From the NCBI RefSeq assembly GCF_032878875.1, contig NZ_CP118157.1:2914001-2978000 (forward strand): a stretch of 64,000 nucleotides of DNA, in the 5' to 3' direction. This DNA comes from Microbacterium sp. AB (GTDB taxonomy: Bacteria; Actinomycetota; Actinomycetes; Actinomycetales; Microbacteriaceae). This document shows positions 41,382-49,836 of the stretch, piece by piece. A program made the translations under genes and the position numbers. The notes under the pieces are model-generated. The model was given only the letters and a program-made list of their open reading frames with translations, ran no database searches and had not been told where the DNA came from. Position 1 is the stretch's first letter. Each line of letters starts with the position of its first letter.

Positions 41382-42391
41382 CGTGCGCCCTCCGTCCTGC
41401 GGGCGGCACGCCGAGCGAGGCGAGCGCGACGCGCGTGCAGTCGCACGTTCTTGAGCTTGGGGTTGATGATCTCGTCGATCGAGAAGTTCACGAGCGACAG
41501 CCCCATCCCGAACAGCGCGATGACGAGACCGGGCGGCACGAACCACCACCAGGCTCCGAGCGAGAGGGCGAAGCCGTTCTGCGCGTAGAAGAGCATCGTG
41601 CCGAGCGTCGAGGAGTTCGAGGCGCCGAGGCCGAGGAACGACAGCCCCGCCTCGCCGAGGATGGCGGCGATCACGGCGAACACGAACTGCGAGGCGAGGA
41701 CGGGCAGGAGGTTCGGCAGGATCTCGACGGCGATGACGCGCCATGCCCTCTCCCCCGCCACCCTCGACGCGGCGACGTAGTCGCGGCTGCGGATGGAGAG
41801 CGTCTGCGCGCGCAGGACGCGCGCCGACCCCGCCCAGCTCGTGATCGCGAGGACGACGGCGATCGTCCACAGGCCCCGCGCCTCGGCGGGGACGAATCCC
41901 GAGATGACGATGACGAGCGGCAGGCCGGGGATGACGAGGAAGACGTTCGAGAAGAGCGAGAACGCCTCGTCGGCGAAGCCGCCGACGTACGCGCCGAGGA
42001 TGCCGAAGAACGCCGACAGCACGGTGGCGAGCACACCGACGATGAGGCCGATCTCGAGCGAGCCGCGTGTGGCGATCGCGAGCTGGGCGAGGACGTCCTG
42101 CCCCGTCTGCGTCGTGCCGAGGAGGTGCTCGGCCGACGGCCCCGTGAGACCGATGTCGCGGATGGCCGTGGGGTCGCCGGCGAAGAGCGGTCCGACGAGG
42201 CCGAACAGGGCGATGCCGACGATGAGGACGAGTCCGAGCGCGAGCCACGGCGTCAGGGTCGGCAGCATCTGGCGCAGCGCCGAGCGGGATCGCCGGCCGC
42301 GGGCGGCGCGCAGCTCCCGTGCGGTGCGCGTGACGATCGTCTCGGTCGCGTCGGCGACCGACGGCTCCGTCGTGGGGGTGATGTTCGTCAT
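41378..42391 (-). CDS. ABC transporter permease (DppC-like), second importer
   Basis: A 337-residue permease with six helices and an extended cytosolic N-terminus of about 45 residues. Markers: EHLLGTTQTGQDVLAQLAIAT, the coupling loop RDYVAASRVAGERAWRVIAV and LSFLGLGASNSSTLGTML. The C-terminus is unusually basic (RLARRAARR). It is separated from the DppB-like gene by 5 bases and overlaps the ATPase gene by 4. Confidence 0.92.
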   Translation of the reverse strand: MTNITPTTEPSVADATETIVTRTARELRAARGRRSRSALRQMLPTLTPWLALGLVLIVGIALFGLVGPLFAGDPTAIRDIGLTGPSAEHLLGTTQTGQDVLAQLAIATRGSLEIGLIVGVLATVLSAFFGILGAYVGGFADEAFSLFSNVFLVIPGLPLVIVISGFVPAEARGLWTIAVVLAITSWAGSARVLRAQTLSIRSRDYVAASRVAGERAWRVIAVEILPNLLPVLASQFVFAVIAAILGEAGLSFLGLGASNSSTLGTMLFYAQNGFALSLGAWWWFVPPGLVIALFGMGLSLVNFSIDEIINPKLKNVRLHARRARLARRAARRTEGAR

Positions 42392-42396
42392 GGCGG

Positions 42397-43386
42397 TCAG
42401 CTCCGTGCGCGCGTTCGGGGATCGATGAGCCCGTAGAAGAGGTCGACGACGAGGTTCGCCCCCAGCACCGCGAGGGTGATGAAGAGGAACAGCCCCTGCA
42501 TGAGGGCGTAGTCGTTGTTCGTGACGGCCGACAGCAGCTTCGACCCGATGCCGGGGTACGAGAACACCTGCTCCGTGACGACCGAGCCCGACACGACGAA
42601 GCCCAGCGAGATCGCGAAGCCCGCGATCGAGGGCAGCACGGCGTTGCGCGCGGCATACCCCCGCAGGATGCGCCCGTCCGACAGCCCCTTCGCCTGCGCG
42701 GTCAGGATGTAGTCCTCCGACAGCGTCGACACCATCATGTTGCGCATGCCCAGCAGCCATCCGCCGAGCGAGGCGATGACGATCGTGAGGGCCGGGAGGA
42801 ACCCGTAGTACAGGGCCGATCCGATGAACTCGGCGTTCCATCCCGGGTTGAGGACGACGTCGTAGCCGCCCTGCGAGGGGAAGAGCCCCAGTCCCGTCGA
42901 GAGGAGATAGACGAGGATGAGCGCGAGCCAGAAGTACGGCACCGCGGCGAGGAGCGTCGTCGCCGGCACGAGGGAGTCGAGCCAGGTCCCGGGCCGCCAG
43001 CCGACGAGGGCTCCGAGGCCCACGCCGAGGAGGAACGACAGCACGGTCGCGATGCCGATGAGCGCGATCGTCCACGGCAGGGACTGCCCGATGACCTCCG
43101 TCACGGGCGCGGGGAAGTACGTCACGGACACCCCGAGGTCGCCGCGCAGCACGTTCACGAGATAGCTGCCGTACTGCACGATGAGCGGATCGGTCGTGTT
43201 GCCGCCGAGGAGGAGCTCGTAGGCGGCCCGGGTCTCCGCCGTCACCGTCCCGCCGCGCTGCTGGAGCTTGGCGAGGAGGATGTCGACGGGGTTCCCCGGC
43301 AGCAGCCTCGGGATGAGGAAGTTGAGCGTGAGCGCCGCCCAGAGGGCGACGAGATAGAAGCCCAGCTTGCGCAGGTAGTAGCTCAT
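42397..43386 (-). CDS. ABC transporter permease (DppB-like), second importer
   Basis: A 329-residue permease beginning MSYYLRKLGFYLVALWAALT, with the RLLPGNPVD loop, GDLGVSVTYFPAPV and the coupling loop EDYILTAQAKGLSDGRILRG. PGNPVD in place of the peptide-type PGDP is common in sugar-transporting family-5 systems, as far as recalled. It follows the binding protein gene by 43 bases. Confidence 0.92.
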   Translation of the reverse strand: MSYYLRKLGFYLVALWAALTLNFLIPRLLPGNPVDILLAKLQQRGGTVTAETRAAYELLLGGNTTDPLIVQYGSYLVNVLRGDLGVSVTYFPAPVTEVIGQSLPWTIALIGIATVLSFLLGVGLGALVGWRPGTWLDSLVPATTLLAAVPYFWLALILVYLLSTGLGLFPSQGGYDVVLNPGWNAEFIGSALYYGFLPALTIVIASLGGWLLGMRNMMVSTLSEDYILTAQAKGLSDGRILRGYAARNAVLPSIAGFAISLGFVVSGSVVTEQVFSYPGIGSKLLSAVTNNDYALMQGLFLFITLAVLGANLVVDLFYGLIDPRTRARS

Positions 43387-43429
43387 GCGGGCGCGCCTCC
43401 CGCGGGGACGACCCCCTCCTCGGCCACGA

Positions 43430-45127
43430 TCACTCGCCCGTCGGCTGCAGCGCCTTGAAGATCTGCGCGTTGTCCGGCGACGCCCAGATCGCGGGGAAGG
43501 CGTACAGATCGTCGAGCGTGGGCCATCCGGTGAACTTCGCGGCGTTGTACTCGCTCGTCGTGCCGCCCGTGAGGACGGGGATGTAGGGCATGTCGTCGAC
43601 GACGGCGGCCTGGATGACGTCGAACTGCGCCTGACGCGCCGCGGTGTCCGCGGGATCCGTGCTCTTCAGGACCGCCAGGGCGTCGTCGACGGCGGGGTCG
43701 CTGAAGCGGGCGACGTTGACGGGGGCGACCTCGCCCACGGGCGCCGTGTTCGCCGAGGAGAAGAAGTTGTTGTAGAGGTAGTACGGATCGCTCGCGGCGC
43801 CCTGCCCGAGGGAGTCGATCGCGAGCTGGTAGTTCCCCTTGCCCTTCTTGTCCGTCCACTCGTTCCACGACGACTGCGACGCCGTGAGGCCGATGCCGAC
43901 CGCCTTGAGCTGCTGCCCCATGGTGTCGATGGCGGTGATGTAGTCGGTCCAGCCGGTCACGACCTCGACCGTGAGGCTCAGCGGCACGCCCTCCTTCGCG
44001 TAGATGCCGTCGGCGCCCTTCTCGTAGCCGGCCGCCGTGAGGATGTCGTCGACCTTCGCGGTGTCGGGCTTCGCGGGCACGGTCGTCTCGTCGACGTCCG
44101 CCGAGATGTATTGCTCCTGCGTGGGCAGCAGCGCGAAGGTGGGCGACATCTCGCTCGCGGTGCCCTGGAACGCGAGCGCGTTCAGCTGATCGCGGTCGAG
44201 CGCGTAGTAGATCGCCTCTCGGACGGCGGGGTCGGTCTGCGGGCCCTCGCAGCCGAGCTCGGCGTTCGAGCAGGTGAGGAGCGCCATCTGGTTCTGCGGG
44301 ATGGTGATGGCCTCGTATCCCGGATAGTTCTCCGAGACGTTCTGGATGTCGGGCACGGGGCCGGTCTGCCAGTCGATCGTCCCGGCCGCGAGGGCGTCGG
44401 CGCCCGCGGTGTTGCCCGAGAGCGAGAGGAAGCGGATGTGCCTCACCGCGGGCGCGCCGTCCCAGTAGTCCTCGTTCGCCGAGAGGGTGAACGCCTGCGG
44501 CTTGAAGTCGCTGAGCACGTACGGCCCTGTGCCGACCGGCTCAGCGACCACGTCGGCCGTCGGGTCGATGCCGTTCCAGATGTGCTCGGGCACGATGAAC
44601 GTCTTGCCGAGGACCTCGGGGCCCGTCACGAACGCCGGCTCGGGGAAGGAGATCGAGACGTGCGTGGCGTCGACCGCGGTGACCTCGCCGTCGAAGCCGC
44701 CCGTGTTCAGCGCGGGGTTGTCGAGGATGAGCTGGAAGGTGAAGACGACGTCGTCGGCGTCGAAGGCCTCGCCGTCGCTCCACGTCACGTCGTCGCGCAG
44801 CGTGACGTCGAGCTGCGTGCCGTCGTCGTTCCACGCGTACTCGGTGCCGAGCAGCGGGACGTAGTCGTCTGTGTTGACGTTCGTGACGAAGAAGAGCGAC
44901 TCGTAGATCGTGCCGAGGCCGCCGACCTTCGTCGGCGAGTACGGGTTGAAGTTGATCTGGTAGTCGCCGGACTGGCCCGTGTAGGCGACGAGGGTGTCGG
45001 CGCCGGAGGCTCCGGCGCCCCCGTCGCCCGTGCCGCCGGAGGAGCCGCAGCCCGCCAGAGCGAGACCGACGGCGGCGATGCCCGCGGCGAGCGAGACGCG
45101 CCGCCTGCGCGTGGTGCGAAGAGACAT
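43430..45127 (-). CDS. ABC transporter substrate-binding lipoprotein, family 5 (second importer)
   Basis: A 565-residue SBP_bac_5 lipoprotein; the signal peptide ends in LAGC with Cys27. The mature part has INFNPYSPTKVGGLGTIYES, WNDDGTQLDVTLRDDVTWSD, DADDVVFTFQLI and AIYYALDRDQLN. The opening NPYSP and the Trp-rich ligand region (EWTDKKGKGNY, IPVLTGGTTSEYNAAKFTGW) resemble oligosaccharide-binding members more than peptide-binding ones. It probably captures manno-oligosaccharides outside the cell, given the beta-mannosidase next door. The ATG with AAAGGA 6 bases upstream is used; a preceding ATG codon is equally possible. Confidence 0.9.
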   Translation of the reverse strand: MSLRTTRRRRVSLAAGIAAVGLALAGCGSSGGTGDGGAGASGADTLVAYTGQSGDYQINFNPYSPTKVGGLGTIYESLFFVTNVNTDDYVPLLGTEYAWNDDGTQLDVTLRDDVTWSDGEAFDADDVVFTFQLILDNPALNTGGFDGEVTAVDATHVSISFPEPAFVTGPEVLGKTFIVPEHIWNGIDPTADVVAEPVGTGPYVLSDFKPQAFTLSANEDYWDGAPAVRHIRFLSLSGNTAGADALAAGTIDWQTGPVPDIQNVSENYPGYEAITIPQNQMALLTCSNAELGCEGPQTDPAVREAIYYALDRDQLNALAFQGTASEMSPTFALLPTQEQYISADVDETTVPAKPDTAKVDDILTAAGYEKGADGIYAKEGVPLSLTVEVVTGWTDYITAIDTMGQQLKAVGIGLTASQSSWNEWTDKKGKGNYQLAIDSLGQGAASDPYYLYNNFFSSANTAPVGEVAPVNVARFSDPAVDDALAVLKSTDPADTAARQAQFDVIQAAVVDDMPYIPVLTGGTTSEYNAAKFTGWPTLDDLYAFPAIWASPDNAQIFKALQPTGE

Positions 45128-45223
45128 CATTGGTCCTTTCCTCACGCCGGAGCGGAGGCCGTCGGCGTTGACGAACCCTGTATGACGCAGGGGATCGGGA
45201 GGAACGATCTCCCGAGGACGCCA

Positions 45224-45260
45224 TTGTTACGCACCGAAACGAACTCCGTCAAGGAGTTCG
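45224..45260 (-). promoter_or_regulatory. Promoter and operator of the second importer
   Basis: On the minus strand TTGACG (45252-45247) and TAACAA (45229-45224) are spaced by exactly 17 bases, a good vegetative-type promoter about 100 bases upstream of the binding-protein start. The -35 box lies inside a perfect inverted repeat, CGAACTCC and GGAGTTCG with a 5-base spacer (45240-45260), a typical repressor site. A LacI- or ROK-type sugar regulator is the likely ligand. Confidence 0.68.
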
Positions 45261-45288
45261 CTCCAAACCGCAACAAAGTCGCGGCCCG

Positions 45289-47736
45289 TCAGCCCGCGAG
45301 GTCTCCCGCGTGCCGCAGGACGAGCGGGGAGGCGAAGGCCTCGGGGGCGACGGCGGCGGGAGCACCCGAGACGACGAACTCATGGGCCTCCCCCGGCAGG
45401 AGGCTCACGAGCCCGCTGTCGACGACGGCGGTCGGATGGCCGCGGTCGGCCAGCAGGAAGACGTCCCGTGCGTAGGAGCGTGCCGTGACGCGCACCCGCA
45501 CCGCGCCGTCCGAGCCCTCCCGTGCCGCGACGACGTCGAGGGCATCGCGGTCGAGCGCCTGGTCGACGACCTCGGCGAAGTCGTGGATCGTCCGCCCGAG
45601 CCCTGCGGCCTCCACGACGAGGACCTCGCCGGCCGGATCGTCGGCGAGGACGGCGCCCGCGGGCAGCGCGACGGTCGCCGTCCCGCGCGCACCGACATCC
45701 GCCGCGACGCGCGCCTCCGCGAGAACGGCGCCGTCGAAGGCGAGCCGACGCGCCACGACGACCCCCGACCACGGCTCGTCCGCGTCGTTCAGCAGGATGG
45801 CCGCGAGCACGCCGTCGCGAGGCTGCACGGTGACCAGGCGCGGCTCGTAGACGGCCTTGAGCGCGTGCCAGAGCGGCTTGCGCCGCTCGGCGGCGTCGAC
45901 GGCGGCCCAGGAGATGACGGGCCAGCCGTCGTTCAGCTGCCACACGATCGTGCCGGTGTTGTACGGCGCGAGCGAGCGGAAGTGCGCGATGCCGAAGCGC
46001 ACCGCGGCGGCCTGGTTGAGCTGCGTCGCCCAATGCCAGTCGTCGATCGTCCGGGGAGCGGGCAGATGGGGGCCGTACCCCCGCTCGAGCTTGAGATTGC
46101 CCTCCTGCGCCTTCTGATGCACGAGCATCTGCTCGCCGTAGGGGTCGAGAGGATCGTCGTGCACGGCGTCGACGAGCGTCGTCCAGGCGGGCGGCCCCTG
46201 GAAGCCGAACTCGGCGACGAACCGCGGCGTCCACTCGCGGTACGCGGCGTAGTCCTTCGCGTTCCACACGTCCCAGACGTGCACCGTGCCGTGCGTGTCG
46301 ACGTTGGGGCTGATGTACGACGAGAACGAGTACGGGCTGCCCGGCGCGTAGAACCGCGTCGGGTCGAGCTCCGCGAGCAGGCCGGGCAGGAGCCGTCGGT
46401 AGTATCCCTCGCCCCAGGTCCTTCCGCCGAGACGCGCGCGCCATCCCCACTCCGCATAGCCGATGATGTTCTCGTTGTTGCCGTTCCAGACGACGAGCGA
46501 CGGATGCGGCGACAGGCGCGTGATGGCCTCGCGCGCCTCGGCCTCGACCTCGCGGGCCAGCCAGTCCTCCTCGGCGTACGCCGCGCACGCGAAGAGGAAG
46601 TCCTGCCAGACGAGGACGCCCTGCTCGTCGCACAGGTCGTAGAAGTCGTCGCTCTCGTAGAGGCCGCCGCCCCAGACGCGGAGGAGGTTCATGTTCGCCT
46701 CGGTCGCGTCGCCGATCCGGCGCTCGCAGCGGTCGCGATCGACCTCGGTGACGAAGGCGTGGTCGGGGATCCAGTTCGCCCCCCGCACCTGGATGAGCCT
46801 GTCGTTCACGTGCACGGCGAACGGGCTGCCGTGCTCGTCGGGCGCGACGTCGACGCGCACCGTGCGGAATCCGACGCGGCCGCGCCAGGCGTCCAGATCG
46901 CCGTCCAGCCTGACCGCCACGTCGTAGAGGGCCTGCGCCCCGTGCCCGCGCGGCCACCACAGCTCGGCGTCGGGCACCTCGATGCGCACGTGCGCGCCGG
47001 TCGCCCCCGCAGCGACCTCAGCCGCGCGGACGATGCCGGCGACCTCGACCTCGACGCGCAACGGCACGGCCGTCAGCGCATCGGCACGGTCGATCGCGAT
47101 GTGGGCGTCGAGCACGCCGGCGCCGCCGTCGACGCCCACGAGCGGACGGACCGACGCGATGCGCGCCGTCGACCAGGTCTCGATCCGGATCGGACGCCAG
47201 ATGCCGCTCGCCGCGACGTCGATGCCCCAGTCCCATCCGAAGCCGCTCGCCATCTTGCGGAGGGCGTTGTAGGGATGGTGGTTCACGTGCGGACGCGGCC
47301 CGTGCTCCTCGGAGCGGGCCGCGGCTGCGGGGACGGGCGCGGCGAAGTCGACGCGCAGCGCGTTCTCCCCCTCGACGAGCGCCGCGCCGATGTCGAAGCG
47401 ATAGGAGCGGTGCTGGTTCTCGGTGCGGCCGACCTCGACGCCGTTGAGCGTGACCGTCGCGAGGGTGTCGAGCCCCTCCGCCACGAGCTCGCGGCGCTCA
47501 CTGCCGTCGTCATGCCAGCGGAACGTCGTCTCGAAGCGCCAGTCCGCGTCCCCGATCCACTGCTGCTCGGCCTCGTTCGCCCCGTCGAAGGGCTCCGCGA
47601 CAAGCCCCGCGCGCAGCAGGTCGAGGTGCACGCTGCCCGGCACCTCCGCGGGGATCCCCCGGCCGGCGATGTCGTCGGGCACCGGGCCTCCGGTCGCGGA
47701 GACGGTCCAGTTCTCGGACAGCTGGATGGCGGTCAT
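45289..47736 (-). CDS. Beta-mannosidase, GH2 family
   Basis: An 815-residue GH2 enzyme hydrolysing terminal beta-mannosides. The N-terminal sugar-binding sandwich contains SVHLDLLRAGLV and DADWRFETTF; the barrel has KMASGFGWDWG, the substrate motif RVWGGGLYESDDFYDLCDE, the acid/base Glu422 in WNGNNE and the nucleophile Glu509 in EFGFQG, the beta-mannosidase rather than beta-galactosidase version. There is no signal peptide, so it acts on imported manno-oligosaccharides. The importer genes follow in the same direction after 161 bases with their own promoter. Confidence 0.94.
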   Translation of the reverse strand: MTAIQLSENWTVSATGGPVPDDIAGRGIPAEVPGSVHLDLLRAGLVAEPFDGANEAEQQWIGDADWRFETTFRWHDDGSERRELVAEGLDTLATVTLNGVEVGRTENQHRSYRFDIGAALVEGENALRVDFAAPVPAAAARSEEHGPRPHVNHHPYNALRKMASGFGWDWGIDVAASGIWRPIRIETWSTARIASVRPLVGVDGGAGVLDAHIAIDRADALTAVPLRVEVEVAGIVRAAEVAAGATGAHVRIEVPDAELWWPRGHGAQALYDVAVRLDGDLDAWRGRVGFRTVRVDVAPDEHGSPFAVHVNDRLIQVRGANWIPDHAFVTEVDRDRCERRIGDATEANMNLLRVWGGGLYESDDFYDLCDEQGVLVWQDFLFACAAYAEEDWLAREVEAEAREAITRLSPHPSLVVWNGNNENIIGYAEWGWRARLGGRTWGEGYYRRLLPGLLAELDPTRFYAPGSPYSFSSYISPNVDTHGTVHVWDVWNAKDYAAYREWTPRFVAEFGFQGPPAWTTLVDAVHDDPLDPYGEQMLVHQKAQEGNLKLERGYGPHLPAPRTIDDWHWATQLNQAAAVRFGIAHFRSLAPYNTGTIVWQLNDGWPVISWAAVDAAERRKPLWHALKAVYEPRLVTVQPRDGVLAAILLNDADEPWSGVVVARRLAFDGAVLAEARVAADVGARGTATVALPAGAVLADDPAGEVLVVEAAGLGRTIHDFAEVVDQALDRDALDVVAAREGSDGAVRVRVTARSYARDVFLLADRGHPTAVVDSGLVSLLPGEAHEFVVSGAPAAVAPEAFASPLVLRHAGDLAG

Positions 47737-47787
47737 GCGGCTCCTTCGCCTCGGACGCCCGCCTGCCGGGCGCCGTACTTAATTCCA

Positions 47788-47802
47788 CAGTCTTACAAAC
47801 TG
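47788..47802 (-). promoter_or_regulatory. Candidate operator upstream of beta-mannosidase
   Basis: CAGTCTTACAAACTG is an inverted repeat (CAGT/ACTG) in an AT-rich patch 50-65 bases upstream of the beta-mannosidase start. Its AGTTTGTAAGACT reading on the minus strand recalls ROK/XylR-type sites. It differs from the palindrome in front of the importer genes, so more than one regulator may act on the locus. Confidence 0.4.
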
Positions 47803-47871
47803 CGGGGCGCGACGCCAGGCCGGACGGCCCCATCCGCCCTCCCGTCGTCGAGCATCCGTCTTCTCCTCGGC

Positions 47872-47936
47872 GAGAATCCGCCTGCGCCGCGAGAATCCGT
47901 GCGGCGAGCGCATTCTCACCGCGCACCTGGATTCTC
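47872..47936. repeat. Cluster of GAGAATCC / GGATTCTC repeats
   Basis: Within 65 bases GAGAATCC occurs at 47872-47879 and 47891-47898, ATTCTC at 47912-47917 and GGATTCTC at 47929-47936, giving two direct and two inverted units. They lie in the gap between the VOC gene 3' end and the beta-mannosidase 5' end. This is the layout of a REP-like intergenic palindrome cluster and could fold as a terminator for the gene unit ending at 47958. Confidence 0.6.
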
Positions 47937-47957
47937 GAGGCCGGATGCGCGTCGGCG

Positions 47958-48605
47958 TCAGAGCACGACGACCTCTCCGAGAGCGGGCCGCAGCGTGAGG
48001 CGGAAGCCGGCGGATCCGCCCTCGACGACGCGTGCCGCTCCGTCGCCCAGGCCGAGCGCGTCGAGGGTCGCGCGGAGGGGCGCCGGATCGGGCTCGACGC
48101 GCTCGAAGGACACGAGCTCGATCGCCGGGATGCCGCTGAGCCCCGGCTGCGTCGTCGTCCCCCAGTCGATGAGGAAGGGGACGTCGAGGCGACGGTTCTC
48201 GCCACGCGTGAGACGCCATTCGAGGAGCTCGCCGTCGGGCTTGCGGCGCGAGAGGTCGTGCACGTCGCCCGGGTCGTAGCCGCGCCGGCGCGCGCCGACG
48301 ACCGTCGCATCGATGTCGTCCGGGTGCACGGCGTACGTCCGGACGGCCGGGGCGGTGAGGCCGTCGATGCCGAACGTCGACGGCAGCGCCTCGTCGGCAC
48401 GGTCGGGGTCGGGGCCGATGAGCTCGACGTACTGCGGCCCGCGAGCGCCGTCGATCGTGAGCGCGACGAGCGCGTTCGCGGTTCCCGTCGGGTGCGCGCC
48501 GCCCGGAGCCGCCGTCACCCCTGTGCGCTCGGCGAACCAGGCGACGAGCGCGTCGAGGTCGGGGCCGGCGATGACGACGTGGTCGAGGAGACGGGGGATG
48601 CTCAC
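47958..48605 (-). CDS. VOC-superfamily (glyoxalase-like) protein
   Basis: A 215-residue vicinal-oxygen-chelate-type protein of the glyoxalase-like (Glyoxalase_3) group. It begins LLDHVVIAGPDLDALVAWFA with the conserved DH, continues with GPQYVELIGPDPD, and the second half has RRKPDGELLEWRL, supplying possible metal ligands (His, Glu). Its ATG overlaps the stop of the AhpD-like gene (ATGA), making it the last gene of the eight-gene transporter/monooxygenase unit. It could act on the oxidised product of the pathway; the reaction is unknown. Confidence 0.8.
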   Translation of the reverse strand: MSIPRLLDHVVIAGPDLDALVAWFAERTGVTAAPGGAHPTGTANALVALTIDGARGPQYVELIGPDPDRADEALPSTFGIDGLTAPAVRTYAVHPDDIDATVVGARRRGYDPGDVHDLSRRKPDGELLEWRLTRGENRRLDVPFLIDWGTTTQPGLSGIPAIELVSFERVEPDPAPLRATLDALGLGDGAARVVEGGSAGFRLTLRPALGEVVVL

Positions 48606-49225
48606 GCCCCGGCCCTCCGGCGCGCGGGGACCTCGGGCTCGCCCAGTGACAGCATGAGGCGGTTGGCCCAGTTGAAGAACGCCGCGCCGTTGATCACGTC
48701 GACGATCTCCGCGTCGTCGAAGCCCGCCGCGCGGAGCCGGTCGACGTCGGCCGCGCCGAACGACAGCGGCGTCTCGGCCAGTGCGACCGACGACGCCACG
48801 ACCGCGTTCCAGCGCTCATCGCCGAGGTCGGCGTCGACGCCCTCGTCCAGGAGCCGCTGCACGTCCGCCTCGCGGCCCGACTCGCGCGTCGCCGCCGCGG
48901 AGTGCACCGACGCGCAGAAGACACAGCCGTTGTGCCGCGAGGTCGCCGTCGCCGCGAGCTCGCGCTCGGCGCGGCCGACGCCGCCGGAGGTGTTGAAGAA
49001 GATGTCGAGGTCGGTGAGGGTGCGCGCCTTCAGCGCCTCGGGCTCGCGCGCGAGGAGCCGGAAGTACGGCATCTTCGCCCGCGACGGCTCGATGAGCGCA
49101 TCCCGCTGCTCCTCGGTGAGGTCCTGCTCGTCCACGGGAGCGAGCCACGGCACCCAGCCGAGGCCCTGCTGTGTGAATCCCTCCGGGCGTGCAAGGTCGG
49201 GGTATTCGGTGACGAGCTCGGTCAT
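48602..49225 (-). CDS. Alkylhydroperoxidase (AhpD)-like domain protein, Avi_7169 type
   Basis: A 207-residue protein with the AhpD/CMD core: helices around residues 50-80, the redox or active-site motif NGCVFCASVHSAAATRESG, and LSFGAADVDRLRAAGFDDAE near the C-terminus. The N-terminal PEGFTQQGLGWVPWLAPVDE stretch is specific to the subgroup that accompanies KPN_01858-type monooxygenases, as recalled. The CxxC-His arrangement would allow peroxide or disulfide chemistry. It overlaps both neighbours by ATGA. Confidence 0.82.
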   Translation of the reverse strand: MTELVTEYPDLARPEGFTQQGLGWVPWLAPVDEQDLTEEQRDALIEPSRAKMPYFRLLAREPEALKARTLTDLDIFFNTSGGVGRAERELAATATSRHNGCVFCASVHSAAATRESGREADVQRLLDEGVDADLGDERWNAVVASSVALAETPLSFGAADVDRLRAAGFDDAEIVDVINGAAFFNWANRLMLSLGEPEVPARRRAGA

Positions 49226-49836
49226 CTCACGGCTCCCTCGGTCGTGGCGGACGGGTTCTGGGCCAGCACGCGGAGTCCCCACGCAGTGCGCAGCTGGAAG
49301 GCGAGGAACGCCACGAGCTGCGAGAGCTTGACGATGTCATCCGCGCTCCAGCCGGCGTCGACGAGCGCGCGGACGGCCTCCGGTCCGGATTCGCGGGGAC
49401 GGAACACGAGGAGATGCGTATGCGTCAACGCCGCCGCGAGACGCACGCCGAGCGCCTGTGCGTCCGCGGTCCACACGAGCCCCGCGACGCTCTCCGACCC
49501 CAGGGCCGGTTCGCGGTACGCGCCGTAGGGCCCGGTCGTGGCGCCGCTCGCGGCTGCGGCGTCGACGACGTCCGCGAGCTCCGGCGCCTCGTCGGAGAGC
49601 AGGTCGGCATAGAACCTCACCGCCTCGTCGAAGCCGTGCAGACGAGCCGTGAAGGCGGCCACCGCATAGCGCTCGCTCAGCGGGAACGTGCCCTCGTCGA
49701 CGGGCTCGAGCAGCGCCTCGAAGCTCAGCTGCGCGTTCTCCCTCGCCTGCGCACGCTGGTCTCGCACCCTCGCTGAGGCACTGCCCGGCGCGATGCCGGC
49801 GAGCAGGTCGATGATGTCGGCGTTCTGCCGGCTCAT
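49222..49836 (-). CDS. CMD-domain protein, Avi_7170 type
   Basis: A 204-residue all-helical protein of the carboxymuconolactone decarboxylase superfamily lacking the CxxC of true AhpD. Marks are NADIIDLLAGIAPGSASARV at the N-terminus, LSERYAVAAFTARLHG and VDAGWSADDIVKLSQLVAFL near the C-terminus. Together with the next AhpD-like gene and a luciferase-like monooxygenase it forms the set known from memory as the Avi_7170/Avi_7169/KPN_01858 group. Its own catalytic role is unclear; it may pair with the AhpD-like protein. Confidence 0.8.
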   Translation of the reverse strand: MSRQNADIIDLLAGIAPGSASARVRDQRAQARENAQLSFEALLEPVDEGTFPLSERYAVAAFTARLHGFDEAVRFYADLLSDEAPELADVVDAAAASGATTGPYGAYREPALGSESVAGLVWTADAQALGVRLAAALTHTHLLVFRPRESGPEAVRALVDAGWSADDIVKLSQLVAFLAFQLRTAWGLRVLAQNPSATTEGAVR

